64,000 nucleotides of DNA from Litchfieldella qijiaojingensis (GTDB taxonomy: Bacteria; Pseudomonadota; Gammaproteobacteria; Pseudomonadales; Halomonadaceae). The number at the start of each line of letters is the position of its first letter. Position 1 is the stretch's first letter. The notes beneath the pieces are model-generated. The model was not told the DNA's origin. It made no database searches and worked only from the letters and a program-made list of their open reading frames with translations. The stretch is from the NCBI RefSeq assembly GCF_014651875.1, contig NZ_BMXS01000002.1:62001-126000 (forward strand), in the 5' to 3' direction. A program made the position numbers and the translations under genes. Of the stretch, positions 47,392-58,512 are shown one piece after another.

Positions 47392-48231
47392 TCAGCTTAG
47401 ACCGGCCTGGGCCAACGATGCTTTCATCTCGTCACTCACCTGGGGGGCTGCGGCGCGAAATAGTCGATGGAAATTCACCGTGGTCTGCATGGCGACCTCA
47501 TCGACACTGATTCCGCGTTCCCGGGCGATGCACTCGGCGACCTCGACCACCCATTGCGGTTCGTTGGGTTTGCCGCGGTGAGGTACTGGCGCCAAATAGG
47601 GACTGTCGGTCTCGATCAACAGACGATCGAGGGGAAGGCGACGCGCCAGCTCGCGCAGCGAACCGGCATTGCGGAACGTCACGATACCGGACAGAGAGAT
47701 ATAGAAGCCATGGCGCACCGCTTCACGCGCCATGTCCAGGTCCTCGGTGAAACAGTGCAACACACCTCCTACCGCCGGGTCAGTATGCTCGCGAATCAGT
47801 GCCAGGGTATCGTCCTTCGCCTCGCGGGTATGGATGACCACCGGCAATTCGAGATCGCTGGCGGCGATCAGATGGCGAGTGAACCGCTCGCGCTGCCGCT
47901 CGCGCTGCCGCTCGCGCGGCACGCTATCGTAGTGGTAATCGAGTCCGGTCTCGCCGATGGCCACGGCCTGGTGAGCCTCTGCGCATTCCTTGATGTCGTC
48001 GACCGAGGGCTCTTCTGCCACGTCATGCAGCGGATGCACACCAGCGGAAATCACAACGTCCTGATGGATGCGTGACAAGGCCGCCAACCCCGGAACATCC
48101 TCCAAGGTCACGGCAATGGCCAGGAACTGGCGCACACCACGTACCCGCGCTGCCTCCAGCGCGGCCCCGAGATCGCCCTCATAGGCGCTCAGGTCGAGTC
48201 GATCGAGATGACAGTGCGAGTCGATGAACAT
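47392..48231 (-). CDS. tatD: TatD-family metal-dependent hydrolase (YcfH-like)
   Basis: A 279-residue TIM-barrel hydrolase. Metal ligands are visible in DSHCHLDRLD, GETGLDYHYD, VVIHTREAKDD, VLHCF and ETDSPYLAPVPHRGKPNEP. TatD proteins are DNases, or D-aminoacyl-tRNA-deacylase-like in some reports. The position after pilZ matches P. aeruginosa PA2959. Residues 106-117 are an in-frame triplication of an RERQ-type unit, encoded by a 12-bp tandem repeat (about 47884-47919). Homologues usually have one such unit. Confidence 0.9.
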   Translation of the reverse strand: MFIDSHCHLDRLDLSAYEGDLGAALEAARVRGVRQFLAIAVTLEDVPGLAALSRIHQDVVISAGVHPLHDVAEEPSVDDIKECAEAHQAVAIGETGLDYHYDSVPRERQRERQRERFTRHLIAASDLELPVVIHTREAKDDTLALIREHTDPAVGGVLHCFTEDLDMAREAVRHGFYISLSGIVTFRNAGSLRELARRLPLDRLLIETDSPYLAPVPHRGKPNEPQWVVEVAECIARERGISVDEVAMQTTVNFHRLFRAAAPQVSDEMKASLAQAGLS

Positions 48232-48240
48232 GGCAAAACC

Positions 48241-48576
48241 TTACAGCGTATATGTCGATGCGCCTTTGTCGAGATGGCCGGCCAAGTGCGTCTCGATGCG
48301 ATCACGCACGGCCTGGTCCTCGGCGCGGAATTGAATGCCGATCCCCGGTATCCGGCGCCCAGACACACCTGGCGGCGATACCCAGACCACCTGACCGGTC
48401 ACCGGCAGTCGTTCGTTCTCACCGGGCAAAGTCAACAGCAGGAAAACGTCTTGACCCAGCGGGTAGTGCTCCTTGGTGGGCAGGAAAATCCCACCACGTT
48501 CCAGCCATGGCATATAGGCCGACAACAGGGCCGCAGCATCCTGGATGGTCAATGACAGCGTTTCCTGTCCCGCCAT
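48241..48576 (-). CDS. pilZ: Type IV pilus assembly protein PilZ
   Basis: A 111-residue single PilZ domain. It sits between holB and tatD exactly as P. aeruginosa pilZ (PA2960), which is needed for type IV pilus biogenesis through PilB and FimX. Like that protein it lacks the RxxxR c-di-GMP-binding arginines (the N-terminus is MAGQETLSLTIQDAAALLSA), so it should not bind the nucleotide. The core GGIFLPTKEHYPLGQDVFLL and GRRIPGIGIQF fit the family. Confidence 0.88.
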   Translation of the reverse strand: MAGQETLSLTIQDAAALLSAYMPWLERGGIFLPTKEHYPLGQDVFLLLTLPGENERLPVTGQVVWVSPPGVSGRRIPGIGIQFRAEDQAVRDRIETHLAGHLDKGASTYTL

Positions 48577-48615
48577 GCGAAGCCTCCGGATAAAGGACGC
48601 GCCCCTTGGGGTCGC

Positions 48616-50303
<1,688 letters not shown>

Positions 50304-51305
50304 TCAGCGATTGATGATATAGCGCCTGATCGCCGCATTGTGCTCCCGCAGGCTGCGGGAAAAATGGTGGGTACCATCGCCTTTGGCGACGAAGTACAGG
50401 GTATTTCCGGGCTGGGGATTCACTGCGGCCTCCAACGATGCCCGGCCTGGCAAAGCGATCGGTGTCGGTGGCATGCCATCGATGACATAGGTGTTGTATG
50501 GCGTCGCCTCTTGAAGGTCGGCGCGGGTGATCCGGCCATTGTAGCGCTCTCCCATGCCGTAGATCACTGTGGGATCGGTCTGCAGGCGCATCCCGGACTC
50601 CATGCGCCGCTTGAAGACTCCGGCGATCTCGCGCCGCTCCCCAGGGGCCCCGGTTTCACGCTCGATCAGCGAGGCCATGATCAGTGCCTCATAAGGAGTG
50701 TCGATGGGCAGGTCATCGGCGCGTTCCGCCCACACTTCCTCGAGCTGACTTTCCATACGCTTGTGAGACTGGCGCAAGATATCCAGGTCGCTCATGCCCT
50801 TGTGGTAACGGTAGGTATCGGGAAAGAACCACCCTTCTGGATGTTCGCTTTCCCGTCCCAGTTCGGCCATGATCGCTTCATCGCTCATCTCCGCCGTGAG
50901 CTGCTCGAGCTTGGGAGCGCTCGCAAGCAGTTCACGCATCTGGCGGAAAGTCCAGCCTTCGGGAATGGTCAACGGATAGGTGACCACATCGTCGCTACCC
51001 AGCAAAGCAATCAGTTCGCGGCCACTCATGCCTGGCTCGAGCATGTACTCTCCGAGCCGCAATTGCGGTACCGCCTCGGGCTCGAGGCGCGTCAGCAGCC
51101 GAAAGGCCCACTCGTCATCGATGATCCCACGAGCCGCCAGATCCGCCACCACCAGATTATAACCAGCGCCACGTGGTACCTCGTAGAGGGTTGGCTCGTC
51201 CACGGCAATCGGCGCTTCCAGGCGACTCTGCCAGTAACGATATGCCCCGAAGCCCGCAATCGCCGTCAGCACGGCCAACACCAGTAACACTTTCACCGCA
51301 CGCAT
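50304..51305 (-). CDS. mltG: Endolytic murein transglycosylase MltG
   Basis: A 333-residue inner-membrane enzyme that cuts nascent peptidoglycan and may end glycan strands. One N-terminal membrane helix (about 3-22), then a LysM-like part and the YceG domain with the catalytic Glu in ASLIERETGAPGERREIAGV and the end SLREHNAAIRRYI. In P. aeruginosa the orthologue lies in the same place, between pabC and tmk. Confidence 0.92.
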   Translation of the reverse strand: MRAVKVLLVLAVLTAIAGFGAYRYWQSRLEAPIAVDEPTLYEVPRGAGYNLVVADLAARGIIDDEWAFRLLTRLEPEAVPQLRLGEYMLEPGMSGRELIALLGSDDVVTYPLTIPEGWTFRQMRELLASAPKLEQLTAEMSDEAIMAELGRESEHPEGWFFPDTYRYHKGMSDLDILRQSHKRMESQLEEVWAERADDLPIDTPYEALIMASLIERETGAPGERREIAGVFKRRMESGMRLQTDPTVIYGMGERYNGRITRADLQEATPYNTYVIDGMPPTPIALPGRASLEAAVNPQPGNTLYFVAKGDGTHHFSRSLREHNAAIRRYIINR

Positions 51306-51323
51306 CTCGTTTCCTCGATCGCC

Positions 51324-52148
51324 TCAGGACGTTCCTGTCAGGGGAAGAGCCGGGTAGCCCAGCAAAGGTTGAGCCACATTCTGGAATTCGCGATGGATAT
51401 CGGTCAGCTGCCATTCGACCAAAGGATGCCCTTCGGTGTCGTCGAGCCGGATCACGGGCCAGACGCCTTGCACCGAATTACCCAGCCACAGCGCCTCCGC
51501 TTCGCCAAGAATCCGGGGATCGGCTTCGACTTCGGTGATCGCCAACCGTTCGAGCAGCGCTTGGCGTAACGTGCCGGCCACTCCGCAACGATCGAGACCT
51601 GGCGTTTCCAGCACACCGCGGCGACGCCAGAAGACATTCATGCAGGTCGCCTCGACCATGCGGCCTCCTTGATCACACAATAGCCCTTCCGCCGTTCCTG
51701 GATCTGACCACTCGCGGCGTGCCAGCACGTTTTCCAGTCGGTTCAAGTGCTTCAGGCCAGCCAGAGCGGGCTGGATCGCCAAGCGCAATACGCAGTGGCG
51801 AATCCGCACACCTTCTCGCCAGTTCCGCTCATTGGCCGTGAATGGCAGGCATTGCCAACGCAGGTGAGGCTCAGGGGCCTCGGGAGGGAGGTAGCCCCGG
51901 CCACCGGAGCCCCGCGTCAGGATCAGCTTGAGCACAAGAAGCCCCACGCCTGCCTGAGCGGGCAAACGATCGAGAACGTCGCGCTCCGGCATGGGGATTC
52001 CCAGCCGTCGACAACCGGCCTGCAAACGTGCCATGTGGTAATCCCACAGGCAGGGCCGGCCATCGCGCACCAACACCGTCTCGAACAGCCCATCGCCGTA
52101 GGCCACCCCGCGATCATCCACTGGCAGCGGGGCGTCACCACTCAACAT
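51324..52148 (-). CDS. pabC: Aminodeoxychorismate lyase
   Basis: A 274-residue PLP fold-type IV enzyme that makes p-aminobenzoate from aminodeoxychorismate for folate. The N-terminus DDRGVAYGDGLFETVLVRDG is diagnostic; KLILTRGSGGRGY holds the PLP-binding region and the end shows EALWLGNSVQGVWPV. It lies 16 bp after fabF and 18 bp before mltG. No frameshift. Confidence 0.92.
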   Translation of the reverse strand: MLSGDAPLPVDDRGVAYGDGLFETVLVRDGRPCLWDYHMARLQAGCRRLGIPMPERDVLDRLPAQAGVGLLVLKLILTRGSGGRGYLPPEAPEPHLRWQCLPFTANERNWREGVRIRHCVLRLAIQPALAGLKHLNRLENVLARREWSDPGTAEGLLCDQGGRMVEATCMNVFWRRRGVLETPGLDRCGVAGTLRQALLERLAITEVEADPRILGEAEALWLGNSVQGVWPVIRLDDTEGHPLVEWQLTDIHREFQNVAQPLLGYPALPLTGTS

Positions 52149-52164
52149 GGCTCGACCTCAGGTA

Positions 52165-53403
52165 TCACAACCGGGTAAAGATCAACGAGCCATTGGTGCC
52201 ACCGAAGCCGAACGAGTTCGACAGGACGACATCGATTTTCATCTCCCTTGCGGTATGCGGCACATAATCGAGATCACAACCCTCTTGTGGGTTGTCCAGG
52301 TTGATGGTCGGCGGTGCAATCTGGTCGCGAATCGCCAGCACACTGAACACGGCCTCGACCGCACCGGCCGCGCCCAGCAGGTGGCCAATCATTGACTTGG
52401 TCGAACTGACCGCCACGTGCTTCGCCGCATCACCCATGACCTGCTTGACGGCCCGAGTCTCGGCCAGGTCTCCCGCGGCGGTAGAGGTACCATGAGCATT
52501 GATGTAGTCGATGCGCGACGGGGCGATGCCTGCATCGCGAATGGCATTGCTCATCGACAGTGCTGCACCGCTGCCGTTTTCCGGCGGCGCGGTCATGTGG
52601 AAAGCGTCATCGCTCATGCCGAAACCGGTCAATTCGGCATAGATCCGCGCCCCGCGTGCCTTGGCATGTTCGTATTCCTCCAACACCAGGACCCCAGCGC
52701 CATCGGAAAGCACGAAGCCGTCGCGGTCGCGATCCCACGGGCGACTCGCGGCCGCTGGATCGTCATTGCGCGTCGATAGTGCACGCGCGGCGGAGAAGCC
52801 GCCCAACCCCAGTGGCGTAGTCGCCATTTCGGCTCCGCCGCACAGCATCACGTCGGCATCGCCATAGGCAATGGTACGCGCGCTGTAGCCGATATTGTGA
52901 GTCCCGGTGGTACAGGCAGTGGTGATGGCGATATTGGGTCCACGGAAGCCATGCTGGATCGCCAGGTTGCCGGAAATCATGTTGATGATCGACCCCGGCA
53001 CGAAGAACGGCGAGATACGCCTTGCGCCGCCCTTGAGCAGAGCCTGGTGATTATGCTCGATCATTGGCAGCCCACCGATGCCCGAGCCGATCGCCACACC
53101 GATACGGTGAGCGTTCTCTTCGGTGCATTCGAGCCCGGCATCCTGAATCGCCTGTGCACCGGCCGCCACCCCGTACTGGATGAACAGATCCATCTTACGG
53201 GCATCCTTGGGGTTGAGATATGGACTGATGTCGAACCCCTTCACCGAACCTCCGAACCGGGTATTGAGCCCGGTGGTATCGAAGTGCTCGATGGCAGCGA
53301 TGCCACTCTTGCCTGCCAGGATGTTGTCCCAGCTTTCCTTGACGGTGTTGCCGACCGGCGTTACCACACCGAGCCCGGTCACCACGACCCTTTTACGAGG
53401 CAT
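52165..53403 (-). CDS. fabF: 3-oxoacyl-[ACP] synthase II
   Basis: A 412-residue condensing enzyme elongating acyl-ACP in type II fatty-acid synthesis. The Cys-His-His triad is seen in [22 protein letters not shown] and [11 protein letters not shown]. The ATG at 53403 gives [19 protein letters not shown]. It follows acpP after 239 bp that contain a terminator, so only part of its transcription comes from the fab operon promoter unless it has its own. Confidence 0.96.
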   Translation of the reverse strand: MPRKRVVVTGLGVVTPVGNTVKESWDNILAGKSGIAAIEHFDTTGLNTRFGGSVKGFDISPYLNPKDARKMDLFIQYGVAAGAQAIQDAGLECTEENAHRIGVAIGSGIGGLPMIEHNHQALLKGGARRISPFFVPGSIINMISGNLAIQHGFRGPNIAITTACTTGTHNIGYSARTIAYGDADVMLCGGAEMATTPLGLGGFSAARALSTRNDDPAAASRPWDRDRDGFVLSDGAGVLVLEEYEHAKARGARIYAELTGFGMSDDAFHMTAPPENGSGAALSMSNAIRDAGIAPSRIDYINAHGTSTAAGDLAETRAVKQVMGDAAKHVAVSSTKSMIGHLLGAAGAVEAVFSVLAIRDQIAPPTINLDNPQEGCDLDYVPHTAREMKIDVVLSNSFGFGGTNGSLIFTRL

Positions 53404-53546
53404 CAGTTTTCCTCCCGACTTTCTGGTTGGCAAGCCACTCCGCCAATGAAAGCGGGAGCCCTGCCATGACTTTGCGCATTATACCTGAACAACTCGGCTA
53501 TGTGCCCCGAGTTGCAAATCCGTCGGGTCAGACTTCCATGCTTGTC

Positions 53547-53582
53547 AAAAAACGAGAGCCGTCCTGTATCCAGAACGGCTCT
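53547..53582 (-). terminator. Terminator between acpP and fabF
   Basis: AGAGCCGT (53555-53562) and ACGGCTCT (53575-53582) form an eight-base stem; on the minus strand it is followed by a U-rich run (A's at 53547-53552). It lies 60 bp after the acpP stop and probably attenuates read-through into fabF, giving abundant acpP message. Confidence 0.75.
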
Positions 53583-53642
53583 TATTACAGACACTGTAAC
53601 CAGTGCTGCGTTCCGCTACGGTCACGAACGTGACGTCACGAC

Positions 53643-53876
53643 TTACTGATGAGCGTTGACGTAGTCGATCGCTTCCTGAACGGTGGTGATCTTCTCGGCT
53701 TCTTCGTCGGGGATTTCGGTATCGAATTCCTCTTCGAGCGCCATCACCAACTCGACGGTATCCAGGGAATCCGCGCCGAGATCCTCGGTGAAGGAAGAAG
53801 TGTTCTGGATGTCCTCTTCCTTGACGTTCAGACGCTCGGCCACAACCTTCTTCACGCGCTCTTCGATGGTGCTCAT
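53643..53876 (-). CDS. acpP: Acyl carrier protein
   Basis: A 77-residue acidic carrier with the phosphopantetheine site [16 protein letters not shown], Ser37. Start at 53876 gives [16 protein letters not shown]. It is modified by AcpS, encoded at 15.4 kb, and serves the fatty-acid, lipid A and PlsX/PlsB pathways. A weak promoter-like pair (TATAAA near 53932-53937 on the minus strand, TTGCGT 15 bases further up) may drive it in addition to operon read-through. Confidence 0.97.
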   Translation of the reverse strand: MSTIEERVKKVVAERLNVKEEDIQNTSSFTEDLGADSLDTVELVMALEEEFDTEIPDEEAEKITTVQEAIDYVNAHQ

Positions 53877-53978
53877 TATGTCGTCACTCCTAGTCGTACG
53901 AAATCCGCAAGCCAAAAAAGCTGCGGGGTAGTTTATAGACCGCCCCTCGCCGACGCAACACAAGCGTCGACCGAGCCG

Positions 53979-54722
53979 TCACCGCATGTTCATGCCGCCA
54001 TTGACCTGCAAGGTCTCGCCGGTAATGTAGCTGGCCGCATCGCTGGTCAAAAAGGCCACGGCGGCGGCAATCTCTTCGGGTTGCCCCAGGCGTGCCAACG
54101 GGATTTGCGCCAATAACGCCTCCTGCTGAGCCTCCGGCAGCGATTCAGTCATGTCGGTAGCAATGAAGCCGGGCGCCACGGCGTTGACGGTGATATTGCG
54201 CGATGCCACCTCACGTGCCAAGGCACGAGAGAACCCCTCCATGCCAGCCTTGGCCGCAGCATAATTGCTCTGCCCCAGGTTGCCCATGGTCGCGACCACT
54301 GAACTGATACTGACGATACGACCGAAGCGTGCCTTGGTCATGCCACGCAGGCAAGCCTTGGAGACACGATAGACGGACTTGAGGTTGGTATCGAGCACCG
54401 CGTCCCACTCTTCTTCCTTCATGCGCATCAGAAGATTGTCGCGCGTAATGCCGGCATTATTGACCAGAATCGTCGGTGCCCCGAACTCTTCGCCGATCGA
54501 TTTGATCAACGCATCGACACTGGCTTGATCGGTCACGTCGAGCTGACGACCGGCACCCTCGATTCCCTGCTCCTTGAGGTCGGCGTCGATCTTCTCGGCA
54601 CCTTGATCACTGGTGGCGGTACCGATGACCACTCGCCCCTGGCGCCCAAGTTCATGGGCGATGGCACGTCCGATACCTCGACTGGCACCGGTGACCAGGG
54701 CAACTCTGCGAACGCTTGTCAT
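53979..54722 (-). CDS. fabG: 3-oxoacyl-[ACP] reductase
   Basis: A 247-residue short-chain dehydrogenase that reduces beta-ketoacyl-ACP with NADPH. It has TGASRGIGRAIAHELG, NNAGITRDNLLMRM, the YxxxK site in SNYAAAKAGM with the preceding Ser, and the end GETLQVNGGMNMR typical of FabG. Placed between fabD and acpP. Confidence 0.96.
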   Translation of the reverse strand: MTSVRRVALVTGASRGIGRAIAHELGRQGRVVIGTATSDQGAEKIDADLKEQGIEGAGRQLDVTDQASVDALIKSIGEEFGAPTILVNNAGITRDNLLMRMKEEEWDAVLDTNLKSVYRVSKACLRGMTKARFGRIVSISSVVATMGNLGQSNYAAAKAGMEGFSRALAREVASRNITVNAVAPGFIATDMTESLPEAQQEALLAQIPLARLGQPEEIAAAVAFLTSDAASYITGETLQVNGGMNMR

Positions 54723-54764
54723 AATCTATCCTGAATGAGTCTACGTCGTTGTCGGGCTGTACAT

Positions 54765-55718
54765 TCAGCCGTTGGCCATGTCCCGGGCCAGCTCCAGCGC
54801 CGCAGCCAGGCTGTCCGGATCGTTGACCGCCAGCCCCTTGCTGCCACGCGCGATACGCTTGTTGAGTCCCGTCAGCACCTTGCCGGGACCGCACTCGATG
54901 AACACTTCGGCCCCCTGGGAAAGCATCGTTTCGATGCAAGCGGTCCAGCGCACCGGCCGATAGAGCTGCTCGATCAAGCGTGAACGCAACGTCTCGACAT
55001 CGGCATGTGCTTGGGCATCGACATTCTGGACCACGGTATAGCGCGGCGGGCGAATCTCGATCTCCTGCATGGCAGCGGACAGGCGCTCGGCCGCCGGACG
55101 CATCAACTCACAATGCGACGGCACCGACACAGGCAAGGGCATTGCACGTTTGGCACCCGCCTCCTGACACAGGGCAATGGCGCGCTCCACGGCGGCCTTG
55201 CTGCCGGCGATCACCACTTGGCCAGGCGCATTATAGTTGACCGCCGAGACCACATCACCCTGGGCGGCATCCTCACACGCTCGCTCCACCGCGGCATCGT
55301 CGAGGCCCAGTATGGCGGCCATGGCACCTTGACCGATAGGTACCGCCTCCTGCATGGCCTCCCCGCGCAAACGTACCAGCCGCACCCCTTCAGCGAAGGT
55401 CAATACGCCGGCACAAACCATTGCGCTGTATTCGCCCAGACTATGGCCGGCCATGGCCAACGGACGCGGCCCTTCGAGCTCCTGCCAGACACGCCATACG
55501 GCCACGCTGGACGTAAGCAGTGCCGGCTGCGTGCAAGCCGTGGCATTCAGCGCCTCTTCCGGCCCCTCCTGCACGACGTTCCATAGATCGTACCCCAAGG
55601 CATCCGAGGCCTCTTCGAAGGTCGTTCGCACCACACTGTAGCGTTCGGCCAGCTCCCGCAACATTCCGACTTGCTGGGAGCCCTGCCCCGGAAACACTAG
55701 GGCCAGGGATTGTGTCAT
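54765..55718 (-). CDS. fabD: Malonyl-CoA:ACP transacylase
   Basis: A 317-residue enzyme loading malonyl groups on AcpP. The nucleophile motif is GHSLGEYSAMV, and the N-terminus LVFPGQGSQQVGM and later QNVDAQAH are family signatures. The ATG at 55718 has AAAGGTG upstream and leaves five bases after the plsX stop. Confidence 0.95.
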   Translation of the reverse strand: MTQSLALVFPGQGSQQVGMLRELAERYSVVRTTFEEASDALGYDLWNVVQEGPEEALNATACTQPALLTSSVAVWRVWQELEGPRPLAMAGHSLGEYSAMVCAGVLTFAEGVRLVRLRGEAMQEAVPIGQGAMAAILGLDDAAVERACEDAAQGDVVSAVNYNAPGQVVIAGSKAAVERAIALCQEAGAKRAMPLPVSVPSHCELMRPAAERLSAAMQEIEIRPPRYTVVQNVDAQAHADVETLRSRLIEQLYRPVRWTACIETMLSQGAEVFIECGPGKVLTGLNKRIARGSKGLAVNDPDSLAAALELARDMANG

Positions 55719-55723
55719 GGCTA

Positions 55724-56815
55724 TCACCTTTCACTATTGTATTCATCGGGCCGGCAGGCTTCGGCCCCGCCACCGCCCTGGCTGGCGACTGCGGCAATTG
55801 CCGATCGGCGCCTGCCAAGTTCCGAGGCAAGGCGAACCGGAAGAGCCTGCTCGACCTCCTGGACGGCACGCGATACGGCATAGGCGAAGCCCGTGTCATC
55901 GGCTCCACCATGGCTCTTGACCACGATGCCTCCCAACCCCAGCAGACTGGCACCATTGTAGCGCACCGGATCAAGCTGGCTTTTCAACCGACGCAGGGCA
56001 GGACGCGCCAACACCCCGACCAGACGGCTGGTCCAGTGAGCATCGAAAGTCTGCTGGACTCGATCGATCAGCATTTTCGCCAATCCTTCGCTGGCCTTGA
56101 GCACCGCATTGCCAACGAAGCCATCGCAGACCACCACGTCGACGTCCCCGGAAAAGATGCCGTCGCCTTCGACGAATCCCCGATAATCAAGATCCGTTGC
56201 CCGGCGCAACATGGCATCGGCCTGACGCACACTGGCCGTCCCTTTGGTTCCCTCGACGCCCACGTTCAACAGTGCCACTCGAGGCGCCGGCAACCCGTCG
56301 ACCTCGCGCGCCATGACATCGCCCATCAGGGCGAAGTCCACCAGCCGCTCGGCACTGGCCTCGACGTTGGCACCCAAGTCGAGCAAATAGCAGCGATCAC
56401 CAAGCCGCGTAGGAATCGCCGTGCTGATTGCCGGACGCGGCACCCCGGCGACCGTGCCCAGCGCCCGCCGCGCAAGTGCCATCAAGGCACCAGTATTGCC
56501 TGCACTGACTGCGGCATCCGCGTCACCTGCCGCCACGCAATCAAGCATCATCGCCAGGCTCGAATCACGAGGCGCACGCAACGCACTCGAAGGCTTCATG
56601 GCCTCGGCAATGGTGGTCGGTGAATGCTGCAGGGAGAGGCGTGGCAGAACAGCGGTCAGCGAGCTCGGTAATGTCTCGATCACACCCTCCAGCTCGGCCT
56701 GGCGACCAAACAGTCGCACTTCCAACCGAGGATGCGCGAGGAGTGCGCGAGCAGCTCCCACAACGGTGGCACGGGGACCAAAGTCCCCGCCCATCGCATC
56801 GATGGCGAGTCGCAC
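55724..56815 (-). CDS. plsX: Phosphate acyltransferase PlsX
   Basis: A 363-residue enzyme making acyl-phosphate from acyl-ACP for phospholipid synthesis. It begins [16 protein letters not shown] and contains [12 protein letters not shown] and [12 protein letters not shown], all PlsX signatures. The start is GTG at 56815, because no ATG precedes the conserved N-terminus; the ribosome site is weak, suggesting coupling to rpmF. The C-terminal 30 residues extend beyond most homologues ([12 protein letters not shown]). Confidence 0.93.
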   Translation of the reverse strand: MRLAIDAMGGDFGPRATVVGAARALLAHPRLEVRLFGRQAELEGVIETLPSSLTAVLPRLSLQHSPTTIAEAMKPSSALRAPRDSSLAMMLDCVAAGDADAAVSAGNTGALMALARRALGTVAGVPRPAISTAIPTRLGDRCYLLDLGANVEASAERLVDFALMGDVMAREVDGLPAPRVALLNVGVEGTKGTASVRQADAMLRRATDLDYRGFVEGDGIFSGDVDVVVCDGFVGNAVLKASEGLAKMLIDRVQQTFDAHWTSRLVGVLARPALRRLKSQLDPVRYNGASLLGLGGIVVKSHGGADDTGFAYAVSRAVQEVEQALPVRLASELGRRRSAIAAVASQGGGGAEACRPDEYNSER

Positions 56816-56858
56816 GGTCAGCGTCAGCTATCGAGCGCTGCCAAGTAAGGTCATCGAC

Positions 56859-57029
56859 TCAAACGTCGACGACCTTGCGACCACGATAGAAGCCGTCAGG
56901 GGAGACGTGGTGACGCAGGTGGGTAGTACCGGTCTCCTTGTCCTGGGACAGGGTCGGCGCGGACAGCGCATCGTGGCTACGACGCATGCCGCGCTTGGAA
57001 CGGGTCTTGCGGTTCTGTTGAACTGCCAT
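56859..57029 (-). CDS. rpmF: 50S ribosomal protein L32
   Basis: A 56-residue ribosomal protein, found by translating the gap between yceD and pls[21 protein letters not shown] at the start, then [20 protein letters not shown] and the end [11 protein letters not shown]. The zinc cysteines of other bacterial L32 are absent, as in the usual Cys-minus gammaproteobacterial form. GGAG precedes the ATG. Order yceD-rpmF-plsX-fab is conserved across gammaproteobacteria and links ribosome and lipid synthesis. Confidence 0.95.
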   Translation of the reverse strand: MAVQQNRKTRSKRGMRRSHDALSAPTLSQDKETGTTHLRHHVSPDGFYRGRKVVDV

Positions 57030-57061
57030 GGGATATCACTCCAGAGTGCATCGACATTGAA

Positions 57062-57589
57062 TCAGGATTTGCCTTTCAAGGTGCGCAACACCTCGAAGGG
57101 GCTCGCAGCAGGCTTTTCCGAGGCCTCGGAGTCCGCCCCGCTGGTCAGCTGGTCTCGAGAGACGCCACACTGCGCCTCATCGTGGTAAACCACCTGTGGC
57201 AGGCTGAGGATCAATTCATCCTCCAGCACGGTCAGGAGGTTCAGCTGTTCGTTTTCCACCAGCACTGGCTCGTGGGAGCTCGGCAGCTCGGCCGCCAGAG
57301 CGTCATCCGTGACCACCCCCAACAGGAAATGACTCTCGATCTGCACAGGCATCGCCTCTAGACAACGGCGACAAGGCAGCCGCACCTCGGCCTCGAGCCA
57401 GCCCTCGATGATCCGCCGGCCCTGGGCATCGATACCGAAATCGAGCCGCACCTGGCAGTCGCCCTCCTGCGTACCGGCATCCAACGCCAAGCGCTCGAAG
57501 GTCTCGAGAGCCACCAAGCCCTCGAGGCGTTCATCCTGGGCGGCGAGCCGGTAGGGCTCGACTTGTAACGGGAGTCGTGTGGTCAACAT
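57062..57589 (-). CDS. yceD: YceD family protein (DUF177)
   Basis: A 175-residue protein with the DUF177 signature: LPCRRCLEAMPVQIE with a CxxC, and further on EDELILSLPQVVYHDEAQC. YceD is linked to 23S rRNA maturation in plants and bacteria and is almost always encoded before rpmF. It is the first gene of the fatty-acid operon here and diverges from maf. Confidence 0.92.
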   Translation of the reverse strand: MLTTRLPLQVEPYRLAAQDERLEGLVALETFERLALDAGTQEGDCQVRLDFGIDAQGRRIIEGWLEAEVRLPCRRCLEAMPVQIESHFLLGVVTDDALAAELPSSHEPVLVENEQLNLLTVLEDELILSLPQVVYHDEAQCGVSRDQLTSGADSEASEKPAASPFEVLRTLKGKS

Positions 57590-57736
57590 AGGCGCGCAAT
57601 GATAGGCACTCGCCCCGCCCCTGTCAAAGCAACCGTTGCACTGTACAATCCTGGCCAGCGCTGGGCAGACTTTCCAGCGATATTGCTGGGATCCATGGAT
57701 GACACCGGCATCTTAGCCATCACAGAGGACATGCTC

Positions 57737-58324
57737 ATGACGTCACTGGTTCTCGCCTCGGGATCGCGCTGGCGCCGCCAGCTGCTCGACCGCCTCGACC
57801 TGCCTTATGCGTGGGCCAGTCCCGACATCGACGAAACCCCGCGCCCCGGCGAGTCTCCTGAGGCGCTGGTGCATCGCCTGGCCTTGACCAAGGCAAGCCG
57901 CCTGGCCGACGAGTATCCGGCACACCTGATCATCGGCGCCGACCAGGTCGCGGTATTCGACGGCGAGATCCTTGGCAAACCAGGTAATGAAGCCGTCGCC
58001 CGCGCTACCCTGGCTCGTTTCTCCGGTCAGCGCGTGCGCTTCTTGACCGGTCTGGCGCTGCTCGACACCCGCCAAGGCCTGCACCGAGTCTGTCACGAAC
58101 GCTACGACGTGGTGTTTCGCCGCCTTGGCGAACGCGAGATCGCCAATTATGTCGCCCGCGAGCAGCCCCTGGACTGCGCCGGCAGCTTTCGCATGGAGGG
58201 GCTGGGCATCGCCCTGTTCGAGAAGCTCGAAGGGGACGATCCCAATACCCTGATCGGCCTGCCGCTCATCCGCCTATGCGAAATGCTGCGCGAAGCCGGC
58301 CTCGACCCGCTCGCTGAGCCGTAA
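57737..58324 (+). CDS. Maf-like nucleotide pyrophosphatase (YceF type)
   Basis: A 195-residue Maf protein. LVLASGSRWRRQLLDRL, DIDETPRPGESPEALVHRLA and the catalytic IIGADQVAVFDG are present. The YceF subgroup (7-methyl-GTP pyrophosphatase) sits divergently from yceD-rpmF in many gammaproteobacteria, which matches. The ATG at 57737 lies eight bases after GAGG; ATG at 57731 would be too close to it. A heptamer array begins 62 bp after the stop. Confidence 0.9.
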   Translation: MTSLVLASGSRWRRQLLDRLDLPYAWASPDIDETPRPGESPEALVHRLALTKASRLADEYPAHLIIGADQVAVFDGEILGKPGNEAVARATLARFSGQRVRFLTGLALLDTRQGLHRVCHERYDVVFRRLGEREIANYVAREQPLDCAGSFRMEGLGIALFEKLEGDDPNTLIGLPLIRLCEMLREAGLDPLAEP

Positions 58325-58386
58325 GCCTAATCAATCTTGGCCTCGCGCTGCGGGCAACGAGCTGCGAAAACCACGACAGCAAAACG

Positions 58387-58477
58387 CCCGTAGCCCGTAG
58401 CCCGTAGCCCGTAGCCCGTAGCCCGTAGCCCGTAGCCCGTAGCCCGTAGCCCGTAGCCCGTAGCCCGTAGCCCGTAG
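58387..58477. repeat. Perfect 13-copy heptamer array (CCCGTAG)n
   Basis: Thirteen head-to-tail copies of CCCGTAG (91 bp) with no mismatch. It lies in the convergent gap between maf and sppA and has the same copy number and total length as the CTGGAAG array at 41.4 kb but an unrelated unit. There are no spacers. The remaining 188-bp gap holds nothing else I can name. Confidence 0.95.
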
Positions 58478-58512
58478 CGATTAGGCAGTTAATAGGCCGT
58501 ACTCAGCAATCG

